Shown here: positions 22,557 to 22,991 of the stretch, piece after piece
Position numbering within the stretch: the stretch's first letter is position 1
Layout of the letters: every line of letters begins with the position of its first letter
IMG/VR virus record: IMGVR_UViG_3300032011_000142
Location: 1 to 22,991 of that record
Length of the DNA stretch: 22,991 bases
Direction: 5' to 3' (one strand)
Origin: a virus
The notes under the pieces: generated by a model
Databases searched by the model: none
What the model was told of the DNA's origin: nothing
Seen by the model: only the letters and a program-made list of their open reading frames with translations
Position numbers and translations under genes: made by a program

Positions 22557-22573
22557 GCAAGCTCGTTACTTGC
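22557..22573 (+). ncRNA. 5'-terminal mRNA hairpin with CTCGTTA loop
   Basis: GCAAG (22557-22561) pairs with CTTGC (22569-22573) around CTCGTTA. It begins at the predicted first base of the transcript. It is the partner of the hairpin at 21596-21612: stems differ by compensatory changes while the loop is conserved except for C/T. Confidence 0.6.
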
Positions 22574-22601
22574 CGAACCAACCCGAACCGGAGCTAATCC
22601 C

Positions 22602-22760
22602 ATGACAACAATCACCGCGAAGAATACTAAGGCTGAAATTCTTGCCGAAGCTCTTCCACTGATTGACGACCAAAAGGAAACGATTCAAACTCTTACCGAG
22701 AAATTGAACGCCGCCTTAATCCTTCTAGGAATCACAGCAGCAGCAGCCGCTATTTTCTAA
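22602..22760 (+). CDS. Small membrane peptide (52 aa)
   Basis: The start is ATG 22602, with GGAG eight bases upstream. An in-frame ATG at 22542 is rejected because it lies within the promoter. Residues 1-35 are amphipathic helix (MTTITAKNTKAEILAEALPL, then IDDQKETIQTLTEKLN). Residues 37-52 (ALILLGITAAAAAIF) form a hydrophobic C-terminal segment, so the product is probably a tail-anchored single-pass peptide. The gene is monocistronic, between promoter P2 and a strong terminator. Small helical membrane peptides of this style are common in marine phages, function unknown. Host-membrane or superinfection effects are possible but unproven. Confidence 0.78.
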   Translation: MTTITAKNTKAEILAEALPLIDDQKETIQTLTEKLNAALILLGITAAAAAIF

Positions 22761-22767
22761 AACACCC

Positions 22768-22794
22768 GCCCCTCATTCCGAGGGGCTTTTTATT
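22768..22794 (+). terminator. Rho-independent terminator
   Basis: GCCCCTC (22768-22774) and GAGGGGC (22780-22786) form a perfect 7-bp stem with ATTCC loop, followed by TTTTTATT. It ends the 52-residue peptide gene eight bases after its stop. Confidence 0.9.
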
Positions 22795-22841
22795 GACAGC
22801 CTGCCAAACCCCGCCAAGATAAGACAGGACAAGGGAAACAA

Positions 22842-22874
22842 ACGCTCCGAATCTGCGCGGGGCGTTTTTTTTTT
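22842..22874 (+). terminator. Rho-independent terminator
   Basis: ACGCTCCG (22842-22849) pairs with CGGGGCGT (22858-22865; one G-T pair), followed by ten T residues (22865-22874). It is a second terminator only about 55 bases after the previous one, so it may serve a short transcript that starts between them. A TTGACAGCC at 22793-22801 is a possible -35, though its -10 is weak. Confidence 0.85.
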
Positions 22875-22883
22875 GCGGATTAG

Positions 22884-22912
22884 TTGACACCTTTTAAAGT
22901 TGTTTGTATACT
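22884..22912 (+). promoter_or_regulatory. Sigma70-type promoter P3
   Basis: TTGACA at 22884-22889, a 17-base spacer and TG-TATACT (22907-22912), followed by AAAGAAGTC. Transcription is expected near 22919, leaving a leader of about 20 bases made of two ACGAACCA repeats before the ATG, with no Shine-Dalgarno site and no CTCGTYA hairpin. Confidence 0.85.
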
Positions 22913-22938
22913 AAAGAAGTCAACGAACCAAACGAACC

Positions 22939-22991
22939 ATGGACACTTTCTTCAATCGCTTCTTCGACGAAAAGAACCTAGAAAACAGGAT
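22939..22991 (+). CDS. 5' end of a plus-strand gene, cut by window edge
   Basis: An ATG at 22939 opens a frame of 17 full codons to the window end, beginning MDTFFNRFFDEKNLENR. It follows promoter P3 and the duplicated ACGAACCA leader directly, which is the reason it is called as a gene. The visible part is aromatic- and charge-rich. No family can be named from it. Confidence 0.6.
   Translation, partial: MDTFFNRFFDEKNLENR

Noticed and set aside
22542-22601. Upstream start of the small membrane peptide
   Set aside because: This ATG overlaps the extended -10 of promoter P2 and so is not in the transcript. ATG 22602 has a good Shine-Dalgarno site.

Overview
The window is part of a tailed-phage (siphovirus) genome. 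It carries the packaging, head, neck and tail genes on the minus strand and the start of a second, short-gene module on the plus strand. No rRNA, tRNA, integrase, IS element or CRISPR array was seen. The tail-tip block follows the order of phage lambda (tape measure, M, L, K, I, J). Several fibre and small structural proteins carry modules I associate with marine phages, especially cyanophages: the small β-rich 78-residue protein, fibre N-termini and a GPQGP stalk. A marine, possibly cyanobacterial, host is therefore plausible but not proven. A prophage state cannot be excluded from this window alone.

Minus strand, read right to left: small terminase (21473-21135), large terminase (21138-19792), portal (19746-18298), a very long MuF-type minor head protein whose C-terminus looks like an ADP-ribosyltransferase (18293-15597), scaffold (15304-14561), major capsid (14468-13437), a probable decoration protein, a 59-residue basic protein that starts at a TAATG junction, neck and head-tail connector genes (12909-10876), tape measure (10872-8806), the lambda-like M-L-K-I-J tail tip (8802-2980), then a fibre and several small fibre or adapter genes running off the left edge. 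Most neighbours overlap or abut (ATGA and TAATG junctions), as in one long late operon. No major tail-tube gene or tail-assembly chaperone is recognisable between the tail terminator and the tape measure.

Plus strand: a 61-residue acidic protein (15419-15604) lies inside the head module against the operon and ends tail to tail on the ADP-ribosyltransferase-like gene. At the right end, divergent from the terminase, are at least three separately promoted short units: a DUF2786/DUF7168-like protein, a 52-residue membrane peptide and a truncated gene. Each promoter has TTGACA, a 16-17 bp spacer and an extended TGTATACTAA -10. Two of the transcripts should begin with a 5-bp hairpin whose stem covaries around a conserved CTCGTYA loop. 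The leaders are rich in GAACC-type sequence and mostly lack a Shine-Dalgarno site. One terminator hairpin holds the -35 box of the next promoter as its loop.

The most unusual items are the capsid-linked ADP-ribosyltransferase-like domain with an antiparallel small gene at its 3' end, and the repeated promoter, 5'-hairpin and leader design of the plus-strand units. No gene-free stretch exceeds 300 bases. The longest are 21474-21640 and 22409-22601, and both are described below.
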